Shown: positions 46,940-59,761, counted from the first letter of the stretch. The stretch: DNA of 64,000 nucleotides from Owenia fusiformis (GCA_903813345.2 CAIIXF020000003.1:4363815-4427814); one strand, 5' to 3'. Made by a program: numbers and translations. The notes: a model not told the origin generated them from the letters alone.

Positions 46940-49105
46940 TTTAAAGTAATACGGGCTACATACAGTATTGGGGTATAGTAGTTTGATTTTTCAATAAATC
47001 ACTAATCTAGCTTCTTTCCTTGAAAAAACATGAGTTTTGATGTACGTATATTAAGCTTATAAACTTGCTGATCATATGATTTTAATATTTTAATACTACA
47101 TGATACTCATATCAAAATACCAATGTATTAGTGAACAACTCTTAAGTTTGATATTGTACGAATTTTCTGATTTGCTGTAGTAGTCGTAAATGCAACATAT
47201 ATTATCAATGTTATGTTACTTTGTGTCATATGAAAAATAAATTCGTACAAAAGTGAGTTTTATTTCGTTTGTTATTCAATGTAGAATACACGTTGTACAT
47301 TATTTCATGTAGGATATTGACAATAATCAGACTATCGTATTACAATACAGAAGAATAAAAAGAGATAATGATATATGCATTGACATGCGTAAAGGTATCA
47401 ATATTTTATCTAGTATTTCATTTTATCCCTCCCATCCCATCCCACCCGCTCATCAGCAATCCCCAGGAAATTCATTCGGTGCTTTTAAATGTTAATAGTT
47501 CGGTTGAGTTTTAAAAATAAATCTTAAGCACTTTAAATCTAGATAAAATATTCATGATTTGATTGTGATTATCATTTGTAATTATTACATGACGGTTCCA
47601 TTACATTCAATGCGTATCTAATCTTCATAGTTTACTAATAAATCAGTTATTAAATACTCGATTTTCGACAGGTAAAGGTAATATATCAACTCTCGGTCCC
47701 TACTATTTCTCGTGTAGATATATTGCATAACTTTCTCAGATATATCCTGTATATTAAATACATTAAATAACATTATATATGTTAGTCTCAGCCTAGACAG
47801 TATATATATCAATTTTATTGGATAATGTCATGGGCTTTCCCACGATAATGCGTAAATTCGAATGAACTTGAAATAAAATTCAACATCCAAAATGTGTTAA
47901 TGTGATCATCCACCGTGTAACTAAAAGCATATGCATGGCCTATTTGCCTTAAAATACGATTGTAATTATGATTTCTGTTCTCCATATGTAAAATCTAGAA
48001 ACTTACTTGAACATGAAGTCTTGTCAATTTACTTAATCGTTGATTGATTTCTAGGTTTATTAGAATTAAAACAACGATCGTTTCATCAAACGAGTCCTAT
48101 ATTCAATATCTATTCGTTGGGCCTATTCTTTAAATGTAACTATATTATTTTAACTTTAAAAGTATCTGTTTAGTGCTACGTTAACATATATTCATTATTT
48201 TTATCCACACAACAGTATCAAACGTTAATGCATAACTAGCCATGCCAAGACATGGCCACTACCCTTGTCCAGAGTAAAATACAAGGTCCTCATTCTTTAA
48301 TGATTATGTTTCAATTAATTTAGTCTAGTGCTTTAAATGTAGGAAAATGAGTCGCTGTCACGTCATATCTGGCGCAGCAATTTCAGAGTCACTGCAATAA
48401 ATTGAAACATCACTCGGATCATAAGACTAAATAAATAAGCTATTTAGGGATGAATAACATTCGGTGAAATCCGTGATATCGTTATATCATTCGTTAATTG
48501 TCAAAGCTGCGCCCATTCGCTACCCTCATCTGTGAAACTATCGATATTGAGTCGAGTCTCTATTTTCTATTTTAAAACATTGGGATTTACGCGCACAAGA
48601 GATGCTTTGTAGTTAGGCTATTACAAAAATCACGAAATCACCACCAACATTTCTCGGTGCAGGCAGATATAAGGCCAGACTGGGCATACACTAAATGTAT
48701 TGTATGTGCTCCTTAGGTTGCACTCGGGTGCTATCAACATCGAACACACACACGTTTAAGATACACAGAGATAATTAAGGGATGAGTGACAAAGGGATGT
48801 TAAAAACAGGTGGCTATTGCAATTGATATTTTAATGTAACTTTAGTATGTAAGAATCTTTTCATCAATAAAAATAGCATCTTAGATATTACAGCTACATG
48901 TACAATGTGAGTGTATTTAAAAATGTAGTACATAGCTAGTTCCATCTATAAAGATGTCTGATGACAAAAAGCTCAATTTTCCTTGATGTCATGGTCAATG
49001 GGACTTTAACACGTGAACTAATGTTTTTTATTTTTTTGTTTTAAAGTCACTTATAGCAAACCTAATCTAACAATTATCTCACTATATGCTTATGACATAT
49101 TCATG
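46940..49105. other. Non-coding, no gene seen
   Basis: AT-rich interior of the 7.7-kb element, stops in all frames, no repeat recognised. Confidence 0.5.
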
Positions 49106-49522
49106 TATACGTTTTTGTCTTTTTTTTCAAATCAACCCACGGAAATATCCAATACATCAAGTTAAAAAAAGTGGTACGAATCATAAAAGCGACGTTGGGT
49201 GGTTTACTAGTAATTTTTATATGAAACATCTAGAAATATTACCCAAATTAAACTATGACTATTCAAAAGAAGACATTCAAATCTATATTATGTAAAAAAA
49301 TCAAATTTGTCCGATGCAGGGATAACGCTCAATTAGAGTGACGAACTTCATTCTCCAAATCGAGAATGGTCTTTTACAAAATTATTATATTTAATGCAAA
49401 ACAAGTATACACAGGTTTACATAACAAAATTATTACATAAAATAAAAGTGCAAAAAGCACAAACTCAATTTATATTGAATGGTAGGTCATGGTTTTAAAA
49501 AAATGGAAATCTCTACAAACTA

Positions 49523-51932
49523 AAGGAGAGGGAGTTGTTTGTAGAATGAATCGGGGATTTTTTTCATGAATTTCGCTTATATTTTTCATCCAAAAAACAT
49601 CAATACACTTTAAAATATTTTGTTTACTTTAAGATTACACCATGTAATCCAAAAATATATTTCTCGTTTTCAAAGATAATCCATGGATTAACACCCAGGT
49701 ATTTTTATTTTTCAAACTTCAGAGGGCTGGGAATCATTGATGCTCAACGCTTTTGAATACGATAAATGCTGTTTAAATAAGTTTTACGTATGCCAATAAT
49801 TTCTCAAATTATGTAAGCTGAATGCATTCCATAATCCCTAGAATATTCTCTTGGAGGAATCCAATGGCAGTTCCAAGCAGATTTTTAGATGGCAGGTAAG
49901 TAAATTCTCTAGTACTCGCCTTATTGGGTTGAGTTAGTTTATATTCAAAAATTATATATGATTCTGTAAAGATGTCAGTATGGATGCTATATAGATTGCA
50001 CACGTATGGTAAGCTGTATAATCCTATATTATGTAACACAAGTACAGTTTTGGTTGACATGATTGTGACTGAGTGAGAGATTAAACTCTTTAAGGTAGTT
50101 CTGCATGTTGATAATTTTTACTAATTTTGGTGATGAATAAATTATCTGATAATTATAAATTGGGCAATATTTTTGACATTTTAAGTGGATATAAAGAATA
50201 ATGGTAACATACACCATGGACCATGCATACACATACAATTACAAATGTGAAAATATTGTCCCTTTTATTGATTATCGGTATTTATAATCATGAAAATTAG
50301 TGAAAAATATCGAGACTCTACCTTAAAATCAGATTGGCTTACAAGTACCCTAAGCTATTTTCATTACACTATACTCATGATACTATAGCCCACTGTCCAG
50401 GAAAATGGATGCCTGCAAAGTTCCAAATAATTCACTTTTTCCCTGTGTAATCTGTAAAATTCAGTTGAAAAAAAGAAGAGCGGGCAAAAGAAGACTGATT
50501 TCAAACTCAAGTTGGCTGTCGGGATGGTTGAAAATAATAATAACAATAGTGTGATAATTATCCATTATTATTTTCACATTTTATTGCAAGAAAATCTTTT
50601 TGCAAGGGTTACAAAGGTTGAAATATTGTGCTGGCTCTATTTGCCTGGAGTTTAATATTCAGACCTAGCTATGTGTGAATTGATTATCAATCACATTGTA
50701 CATTATAATGAACATAATAAATAAAACCATGAATGTTGTTCATAAATCAAACTGGAATCACAATCTTCATCAACATCAATTATGGATGGAAAGGCAGTAC
50801 TTATTTATCAGACATAAATTATTGTAATTGTATGATATCGTATTTGTGATTTGAATATACACTGTGATATTTGAGAAAGAGAATGTTTTGTTTTAGTTTC
50901 ATTGCAATTGATAACCCTAATATCTTAAAGCCAGAATCCTTCCTTGTCTTCCAATTTTCTAATAACCTCAGAAGTTCCTACTTTTTTTAAAAAAATACAA
51001 TTTTCCATGATCATTTTTATATCACCACCACAAGTGGTGACATATTGTTATGGTCTCAAACTTTTTTGTGGACGGTGTTCAGTGGTTGGTGTTTATCATT
51101 TGGCAGTTGGTGTCTGTAACAAATGGCAGGTGTTGACATTTTGCATGTGAATGCCTTGTCTTATAATGTAGCCAACTGCAATGGATGTAAAACGGATGCA
51201 GTTGACTAATACATTTCTTGGCATAAATTCAAATCATATGCTAATTTTAAATGAAAATGCTTTTTGTCATGTTTTACAACACATAAATGCCATAATATCT
51301 CGATGTCACATTCAGGAAAATATGGCTATCAACAAGTTTTGAATTCTTACAATCCTGGAAGTTGTACATGTAAGCATACACATCTGTCAGTTCAGTTTAT
51401 GTGTAAAAGTTAATCCCCTAAGCCTTAATACCTGATGCATGAAATATTATGGAATAGTTACATAATATGTACTTGTGCTATTTAGGTTAATGTTGTGCTG
51501 TTTCACCAGATTTGACTGACATATTTAAATAACAACAATTTGATTTGATGATCAGACAGCAACAACACATATTAAGTGGCCAAGACAAAAGAATGTCATA
51601 TGATAGGCATTCTAGGGATTAAGGAATGCATTCAGCTTACATAATTTGAGAAATTATTGGCATACGTAAAACCTATTTAAAACAGCATTTACTGTATTCA
51701 AAAGCGTTGGGCATCATTGATTCCCAGCCCTCTGAAGTTTGAAAAATAAAAATACCTGGGTGTTAATCCATGGATTATCTTTGAAAATGAGAAATATATT
51801 TTTGGATTACATGGTGTAATCTTAAAGTAAACAAAATGTTTTAAAGTGTATTGATGTTTTTTGGATGAAAAATATAAGCGGAATTCATGAAACAAATCCC
51901 CAGATTCATTCTACAAACAACTCCCTCTACTT
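49523..51932. mobile_element. 2.4-kb element with ~340-bp TIRs, TA target site
   Basis: 49523-49860 is repeated inverted at 51595-51932: GGGAGTTGTTTGTAGAATGA / TCATTCTACAAACAACTCCC, CCATGGATTAACACCCAGGT / ACCTGGGTGTTAATCCATGG, TTATGTAAGCTGAATGCATT and its inverse. TA lies outside both ends (49521-49522, 51933-51934). The interior has only frames under 90 codons, none recognisable; it looks non-autonomous. Confidence 0.82.
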
Positions 51933-52144
51933 TAATACAGTTCCCCAAGTGTTTTTGTATTTTTGGTTCATGTAAGCTATATTCCAATGTATTGAATTTT
52001 TAAAATCAATTTATAATTAGAACACATATTCATTATCGATAATAATCCTTACTAAATTATATTAAAAATATTAAGCAAATGATGGAAAGTCATACATTGT
52101 TATTATGAAACATGAAAATAAAGATAATAGTTTAGTATATGTAT

Positions 52145-52430
52145 ATGCAATTACCAAAAAGACATGGATTTTTTCGAAAATGAATTCAATATATTAATAA
52201 ACATATAAACTACATTAATATAGATGATAATTTCACTCTTTTGAAACCTTAGCACTGATGATCCAGAGTTCCAGATCGCGATAATTTTGAAATGTTATTA
52301 TATACAATTACCAAAAAGCCATAAGTGTGTCCAAAATAAACAGATGTTATTTTTACACCCTTTCAACAATTGAGCACTGATGATACAGAGTTGCAGATCA
52401 CCATAACATGGAAATGTTAAATGCATTAAA
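52145..52430. repeat. Two copies of the ~140-bp locus repeat
   Basis: ACCAAAAAGACATGGATTTT / ACCAAAAAGCCATAAGT and GAGCACTGATGATACAGAGT match the 35.4-36.4 kb copies. Confidence 0.65.
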
Positions 52431-52731
52431 AATTATATATTGTTTTACCCAATTAGACCTATAATTTCATTTTTTTCGGAGAATAAACTAAGCCTTGGGA
52501 TGCCCCAAGCACTATCACTATCTATTTTTTTCATATTAATCCAATGTGTAAGGAAAAAGTAGAAAGTCGATCATTTAAAAAGAAAAGCAAAGAAACCACA
52601 CACCCAGTGATGGTATCTTGATGTGTTGACTACAAACATTGTTGCGTTGTGTTTTACTGTCTGAACCATTGTTTTTTAGATCTTAATTAGAAAAGGATGT
52701 CATAAATAAATAGAGGTTATTTAATGGGAGG

Positions 52732-53133
52732 GATGGAATATGAATTTTATTTCGAGGGAAAATATGATATTGACCAAAGAAAATATCATATTGACCGAGG
52801 GCATCCTCCTAAGCAGATGTCCAGAATCCGTACCTCCTTCTCCCCCCTGCTATAACCAATTTGGACGCGCCCGATTTAACTGAATCACGTGATCTACTTA
52901 TGCGCAATGACTTATACATGATTTCTGTCGCAGTGTTGCGACAGCCAATCAGATTGCGAGTTTCTAATCTGGGAAATGGTAAATGCTTATCGCAGGGGTA
53001 AAAAGAAAGAATATGTTCTGGATTTTGAAGCCCTGTGATCGGAGGATGGACCGAGGGTGATAGCCTGAGTGTAAATATGATATTTTTCGAGGCCAATATC
53101 ATATTTTCTCAAGGAAAAAATTCATATTCCATC
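52732..53133. mobile_element. MITE with GATGGAATATGAATTTT ends
   Basis: GATGGAATATGAATTTTATT with GAAAATATGATATTG at the left, and AATATCATATTTTC with AATTCATATTCCATC at the right. The 400-bp interior is GC-richer. No frame with homology. Confidence 0.7.
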
Positions 53134-53339
53134 ACGACAGAAAATAGTTAAAGCTAAAATAGTTACACTTAATTATGAAGATTATTTATTTGTTTGAAAG
53201 GTAATAACATCGCATTGATCATCATCATAAAAAAATCACTTCATATTGGAAATAACCAATATGTATGATGACAAAATTAATGATGAAGTGCAAAATTTGT
53301 TGTTGTTGCGAAGAGAGAACGCTGTGACACTTGTGCAGT

Positions 53340-54500
53340 ATTCTTAAATTGTAAAAGTCATTATATGTCTATAGGTCTTTAGGCCACTTGGGATAAATAT
53401 CACTTCAAGACCGATAAGTTCTGTGCATTTTAACATTTCAATGTAATAATGATTTAGAACTCTGAATCATCATAGTTTAATTCACTAAAATCTAAAAAAT
53501 ATCAACGGCATTAATCTGTTTCTTGTTAAAATATCTCACGCCTTTTTATGTAATTGTTTTTTAAAATATAATTTGCTTAAAATGTCATTTGCTTGATTAT
53601 CTTCTTGTGGAGGTATAATCCAGTTGGACATTATAACCGATTTTGGCCATAGTTAACCATATAATTAGTTTATTAGTTTAGGGAACTGTAGTTTTGTAAA
53701 ATTATGATTATGATTGTTCAGGATAAATTCATTAAACAGTTTTGCCATAAACCTCGTTGGACTATAGGTGCAATTCTATCATATCATAATTTTTACTGGT
53801 TATAAACGTCATTTTAATTTTATAAAAGTCCATAATAAACGCTTTATTCATAAATTTAGTGTAAAAGCTATGCAATTATTGTTTTCTTGGGTCATAAACA
53901 AATGCTTCATCACAAAATAAGTACATTTATTGTCAATCCTAAGCAATTATTATACTCTTAGGTCATAAATAAATGCTTTGTTACGAAATTAGTACATTCA
54001 TTGTAAAGTCTATGCAATGGACTAGATGCGAGTAGAAATAATCTTGATTTACGTCATTAAATATTCAAAATTCAGTTAAAATGATGTCATATTTGAAATC
54101 TACAACTAAAAGTACACCTAGAAATATGGTTTTGAAAATTGTTTATCAACTTTGAATATTTTAAGTTTTTTGAAAATGTGACTTCTAGTTCGGGTTGATT
54201 TCCCATAGAAAATTGAACCACTAAAACAGATGTAATTTAAGTTAAAGGGAACTTTCTACTATACCCACTATGCTATCTGACCCGAACGAACCACCTGGTG
54301 GTGAAACAGGTTACTACCTACTGGCATCTGCGTTATTATTATTTTCCAAGGTCATAAATAAATGCTTTGATGCAAAATTAGTACATTCATAGTAAAACCT
54401 ATGCAATTATTATACTCCAAGGTCATAAATGAATGCTTTGTCACAAAATTAATACATTTATTGTAAAATCTATGCAATTATTATACTCTTCCGTCACATT
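53340..54500. repeat. Inverted locus repeat plus GGTCATAAATAAATGCTTTG repeats
   Basis: 53340-53560 is an inverted copy of the 35.4-kb repeat. GGTCATAAATAAATGCTT-type units of ~75 bp with ACAAAATTAGTACATT recur near 53890, 53960, 54350 and 54420. Between them (54015-54310) lies the second copy of the 26110 dispersed repeat. Confidence 0.65.
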
Positions 54501-55020
54501 TATTTTCAAGACATTTAAACAAAAAAGCTTAAACACATGACATCTAGAGAATATGCAAATACATAATAATTATACTCAATCATTTATACACAAGGCTTAA
54601 TGATATTTAAGTGTTATCTAAAATTGTCTCATGTGACTACTTGTGAAACTTTATACTAATTTACAAATATAAATGGGAAAAGACTAAGCTACAATGGGAA
54701 GGGACTATATGGTTCTCATCAAAAGGTTGCCGAGAAATGTATAGCCACAAGTAAGACTCAAATGTCTAGTGAATAATTTAGGATCAAGTTCAAAATAAGT
54801 TTAAAATAATAGGGAGGTTAAGATACATTTTTTACATTAATGTGTAGAATTATGGTCCTCTGTGGATTATTTCTCCCTTTTGTACTGTTTCATTGGCCGA
54901 TTGAGTATTAAGGTATACAGGAAAAAATATAATGTTTGTTTATAGGGGATTCGTTAATGAAGTGAATAGTAAATGGGTAAAAGTCCCGTAACCTTTGACT
55001 TCATCGTAACGCAGTAGGTC
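54500..55020. other. Non-coding interval
   Basis: No gene or clear repeat. Confidence 0.45.
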
Positions 55021-55024
55021 CTTA

Positions 55025-56440
55025 GACAAGTCCTGTATGCTTGAATGTTTGTCTTAAGTGGATTCGAAAATGAAGTGAATAGTGGATTGGGAAAATGCCC
55101 GTCACCTTTGACTACGTTGTAACGCAGTAGGTCCTTAGACAGATTCTGTATGCTTGAATGTTTGTTTTTAGTGGATTCGTAATGAAGTGAATAGTGGATT
55201 GGGAAAATGCCCGTAACCTTCGACTATGTTGTAAAGCCTTGGGTTCTTAGACAACACCTGTATGCTTGAATGTTTGTTTGATTGTAAACGAAGTGAATAT
55301 TCAATTAGGAAAATGCCCGTCACCTTCGACTACGTCGTAACGCAATAGGTTCTTAGACAAATCCTGTATGCTTGAATGTTTGTTTATGGTCGATTTGTAT
55401 TCGAATGGAGTGAATAGTTGATTGGGAAAATGCCTATAACCTTCGACTATGTCGTAAAGCATTGGGTTTTTAGACAACTCCTGTATGCTTGAATGTTTGT
55501 TTATAGTGGGTTGTAAATGAATTGAATAGTGGATTGGGACAAGTCCTGTATGCTTGAATGTTTGTTTTAAGTGGATTCGAAAATGAAGTGAATAGTGGTT
55601 TGGGAAAATGCCCGTCACCTTCGACTACGTCGTAACGCAGTAGGTTCTTAGACAAATCCTGTATGCTTGAATGCTTATTTTAGTGGATTCGTAAACGAAG
55701 TGAATAGTGGATTGGGAAAATGCCCGTCACCTTCGACTACGTCGTAACGCAGTAGGTTCTTAAACAAATCCTGTATGCTTGAATGCTTGTTTTAGTGGGT
55801 TGTAAATGAAGTGGAAGGTGAAAATGCCCGTCACCTTCGACTACGTCGTAACTTAGTAGGTTCTTAGACAAATCCTGTATGCTTGAATGCTTGTTTTAGT
55901 GGATTCGTAAACGAAGTGAATAGTGGATTGAGGAAATGTCTGTAACCTTCGACTACATTGTAACGCAGTAGGTCCTTAGACAAATCCTGTATGCTTGAAT
56001 GTTTGTTTATAGTGGGTTGTAAATGAAGTGGAAGGTGGATTGGGAAAATGCCCGTAACCTTTGACTATGTTGTAACGCAGTAGGTCCTTAGACAAATTCT
56101 GTATGCTTGAATGTTTGTTTTTAGTGGATTCATAAATGAAGTGAATAGAAGATTGGGAAAATGCCCGTAACCTTCGACTACGTTGTAACGCAGTAGGTCC
56201 TTAGACAAATCCTATATGCTTGAATGTTTGTTTTAGTGGATTTGTAATTGAAGTGAATAGTGGATTGGAAAAAATGCCCGTATTCTTCGACAACACCGTG
56301 ACGCATTAGGTCCTTAGACAAATCCTGTATGCTTGAATGTTTGTTTTTAGTGGATTTGTAAATGGAGCGAATAGTTGATTGGAAAAATGCCTGTAACCTT
56401 CGACTATCTCGTTATGCATTACGTCCTGCATGCATGATTG
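55025..56440. repeat. ~112-bp tandem array, 12-13 units
   Basis: TGTATGCTTGAATGTTTGTT recurs every ~105-119 bp from about 55034 to 56327 (one short unit near 55487-55550). Units share GAAGTGAATAGTGGATTGGG, AAAATGCCCGT, ACCTTCGACTACGTCGTAAC and GCAGTAGGTCCTTAGACAAA. Non-coding. Confidence 0.9.
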
Positions 56441-56817
56441 CTTGTTCATGAATTATTTTCAAATATAAAGATATAATTAGCATGAATAAAATAAGAACAC
56501 TGTGTAAAACATAAAGGGGAAGAAGCTAAAACTAAAATGCATATTTGATGAATGGTCATGTGATTTTTAAGGAAATGTATGTTCAGTTAATTTAAGCACA
56601 TATGCACATAGAATAGTGGAGAATTTTGCATTATTGGTCCATGTACACTTGGATGCATTGAATTTTAAAAACAATTTAGAGATAGAATAAATATTGATTT
56701 TTGATATGAATCCTGAATATTTTATGTTCAAGTATTGAGTAAGATATGAAAATTCATATATTCTTATGATGAGAAAAGACACGTCACACGAGTAAAGTTG
56801 GATAAAATTACTCGTGC

Positions 56818-56877
56818 TTATTTTGTAGAAATAAACCACAAGAACCACAACAGTTCAAATACCCAAGTACTTGCCAT
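56818..56877 (-). pseudogene. First exon copy 4: decayed signal-peptide exon
   Basis: ATG at 56877 opens MASTWVFELLWFLWFIST, then Lys and TAA where the other copies read into QAQVST. The donor is also damaged (GAGTAATT in place of AGTAAGT). Homologous in sequence and flank to copies 1, 3 and 5. Confidence 0.7.
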
Positions 56878-57026
56878 TTTTAAGCAAGAGATGGGAAGTC
56901 ATATATTCTCATTATCATTACTGTATACACCCACAAGGGTGTCATGTAAAAGTTTGTAAATAATACTATATATTAGAAAATAAAGCTGAATTGAATTGAA
57001 TTAGAACTATAAATATATGTACTTAC

Positions 57027-57102
57027 TTGTGCTTACTTGAGCTTGTGCTGTAGAAATAAACAACAAGCACCCAAGCAGTCTGAATATCCAAAGACTCGAC
57101 AT
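57027..57102 (-). CDS. TINAGL1: First exon copy 5: signal peptide, intact
   Basis: ATG at 57102 opens MSSLWIFRLLGCLLFIST, then AQAQVST, ending in phase 1 before GTAAGT. Intact frame and donor; it differs from copies 1 and 3 at several residues, so it is an older copy that has stayed open. If used as a first exon the TINAG-like transcript would span at least 57 kb. Confidence 0.5.
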
Positions 57103-57390
57103 TTTCCGTTTAGATTGTTAATCTTGCGTTAACTGACTAACCGTTGCCACTCTTTTATGTTTATCTTGTTCTTTTTGATTCAATTGTTGTGTCTTGTGTA
57201 TTTAATATTGTTTATTTCATTAATTCTTTGCGTCTTCTGTCCTCTTGCCGCAGTCGCCCTCCGTCTGCTCACTCCTTTGAATAAAATGGAATTGTACAGT
57301 ATTCTCAACTTATTCATATAATGATTGTGTGCCTCAGTTCTACCTTCATTTGCTCCTCTCCAATAATGTTCACTGCGCTGATTGGTTAAA
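57103..57390 (-). promoter_or_regulatory. Promoter-like region of first-exon copy 5
   Basis: Matches the copy-1 upstream region (CTTTTATGTTTATCTTGTTC, TTTGAATAAAATGGAATTGT, TGCTCCTCTC). CCAATC on the minus strand at 57380-57385; the TATA position has decayed to CAAATGAAG. Confidence 0.45.
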
Positions 57391-58025
57391 TATAATCTAT
57401 TTGACAAGTATATCCATTTATTCTAAATAAATACTTTGTTCTCAGAATTAGATCATCAATGCTGTGACATTCAATAATGAATATAAAACCTATCTGCCTA
57501 TCTAGAACAGGATGTTAAGAGGTTCTGGACAAATCATTTGATTCTTGACTTGTCATATTTTTTTTCAACGAAATCACATCCAAGGGTTGAATTTTTATTA
57601 GCTATTTAGAGAGTGAGTCCTGCCTAGTATTAATTTCAATAAAAAAGTTAAAATAGAACCCTATTTGAGAGTCAATCTAATACTTACATTACATTGATAA
57701 ATTAAGGCAAATCCTGAAATATTTTTAAAGTGCATTTTTTATGAAATATTATCCAGCAAGTATTTAGATGAAACGGTCTTATTTAAATACAAATCATAAC
57801 ATGATGATATTTTTCATGAAACATTTTTCAATGAAATTCAATTGAAGGGTCAAGATAAAACGAGCTACTTTAGGTGAAAACCCTTACATGATGATGTGTT
57901 TTCATAACTTCTTTCATAAAATTCCATCAAGGGGTGAAGATAAAATGATGAATTTAGTGATTTAAGGATCACGAGAATATGTTTTCTTTGATATTTTCTA
58001 TGAAATCCCATCCAATGGTCAAGGT
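57391..58025. other. Non-coding interval
   Basis: Weak ~75-bp repeats (CATGATGATATTTTTCATGA-like, AAATTCAATTGAAGGGTCAA-like). No gene. Confidence 0.4.
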
Positions 58026-58029
58026 AAAA

Positions 58030-58738
58030 TTTTGATTTTTATTTGGTATAAGTCACGTGTTCGAAAGATCCATATAAGGCCCATAGAACCATATAGGAAC
58101 GTCATTTTGAATGTCGCGTGATAGATCCATATAAGGCTTTTAGAACCATGTATGGAAAGATGAGGGGAAGCCCCTGACACCTGTTTCACGATTTTTATGC
58201 ACTTCATTATTGTACCGAAATTTGCCGATTCGATTCGTCGTATTTCGGAATCCTGATGACAATTAATTTTGATTTGGTATTAGGTCACGTGTTCGAAACA
58301 TCCATATAAGGCACATAGAACCATATAGGAACGTCATTTTGAATGTCACGTGATAGATCCATATAAGGCTTTTAGAACCAGGTATGGAAAGATGAGGGGA
58401 AGCCCCTGACACCTGTTTCACGATTTTTATGCACTTCATTATTGTACCGAAATTTGCCGATTCGATTCGTCGTATTTCGGAATCCTGGTGACAATTAATT
58501 TTGATTTGGTATTAGGTTACGTGTTCGAAAGATCCATAAAAGGCACATAGAACCATATAGGAACGTCATTTTGAATGTCACGTGATAGATCCATATAAGG
58601 CTTTTAGAACCATGTATGGAAAGATGAGGGGAAGCCCCTGACACCTGTTTCACGATTTTTATGCACTTCATTATTGTACAGAAGTTTGCCGATTCGATTC
58701 GTCGTATTTCGGAATCCTGGTGACAATTTTATACTCCA
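58030..58738. repeat. Three near-identical 236-bp tandem units
   Basis: Units start near 58030, 58266 and 58502. Each has GGTCACGTGTTCGAAA-type text, ACATAGAACCATATAGGAAC, AGATGAGGGGAAGCCCCTGA and GCCGATTCGATTCGTCGTAT. Very few differences between units, so recent. Followed by two copies of TATACTCCATTGGAGTATTT (58730, 58870). Confidence 0.92.
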
Positions 58739-58964
58739 TTGGAGTATTTTTGACCTACTTCTTATGACGGAAATTCCCGAACCTTGTTCGGATTAATCCG
58801 GATTTTCTGACCTACTTTATCTACCGAGATTTCACGAGTTAACATTTGTCTCATTCCGGAATCCTGGTTACAATTTTATACTCCATTGGAGTATTTTTGA
58901 TCTACTTTTTCTGGATTTTGCCCTACTTATTATATCTTGACAACAAGCAAATCAAAAAGTTCGA

Positions 58965-59042
58965 CATGAACGGGTCTCGATCAACTAACCTAGACAATGG
59001 AAGCCAGGCACGCTAACCATGAGGCCAACGAGCTACTGATAT
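58965..59042 (-). ncRNA. tRNA-like sequence, probable SINE head or tRNA pseudogene
   Basis: On the minus strand TGGCCTCATGG (A-box-like) and GATCGAGACCC (B-box-like) are ~34 bp apart as in tRNA promoters. I could not fold a full cloverleaf with a good acceptor stem, so a functional tRNA is unlikely. Confidence 0.4.
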
Positions 59043-59761
59043 GAGAAACAAAAGTATTATATATTTATACCGAGCGTCAATTCAAAATGATCTTCACTTT
59101 TGTCTCCACTTAAATACGACTCATCAGTTGTATCCAGAATAGTAGAACGCCTATGGTGCTAGTGAATAACCAAGTCCCATGTGAGTGGTTCGTATCCCTC
59201 CGTGATATACTATTTTTGTTTTATTAAATACGACAGAAAGGAGCAAGGTGTAGGTTGAAAACAAGACGTTAGTTTGTTTCAAAACATTAATTTGTGAAAC
59301 TTGGAAGGATGTGCAACTTTGTGTAATCAACATGAGAACTTCAAAATGGGCAGTGGCATACTTCCCTTTACTGGGCTTTCAATAGTAGGGGGCGAGTGTC
59401 CAAAATTGCCGTTTGTTTTCGATAATACGCCGTTTATCAGAAGCCAAATATTGTCATATAAGTTTTACGGGGAAATTGAAAGTCGTTTATACAGACTATC
59501 CTTTATTCTATTGAGCGATCTTATTTTGCACTTCCTAGTTTATAATTTGTACCTCAATTTCGAACTGCAATTGAACTCATTTTAATCGTAAATATCATGT
59601 GATATTGGTATAGTGGTAAACATCACGTGATCTATGAATGAAAGTGTTAGTAAATAACGCAGGGGGATTTCCCAAAGATGACCTGTAGTATTCGGCACGT
59701 TCGATGAACAATTTTATAAACAGGCCTCATTTGCCATTGAAATGAATCTAACAATGTTTTC

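Larger units (their letters stand above)
41634..49377. mobile_element. 7.7-kb element with 267-bp terminal inverted repeats
   Basis: 41634-41900 and 49111-49377 are inverted copies ~85-90% alike: TCGGTTTGGAGAACGAAGTT / AACTTCATTCTCCAAATCGA, AGAGTGACGAACTTC and its inverse, CACCCAACGTCGCTTTTA / AAAAGCGACGTTGGG. The ends are GTTAAAGGACTATTCTCG and CGAGAATGGTCTTTTAC; no sure target duplication. The interior holds other MITEs and the nested TIR element 44519-46733. I recognise no transposase. Confidence 0.75.

Noticed and set aside
59130-59215. Second tRNA-like sequence (GGTTCGTATCC resembles a B box)
   Set aside because: No A box at a suitable distance and no stem pairing that I could find.
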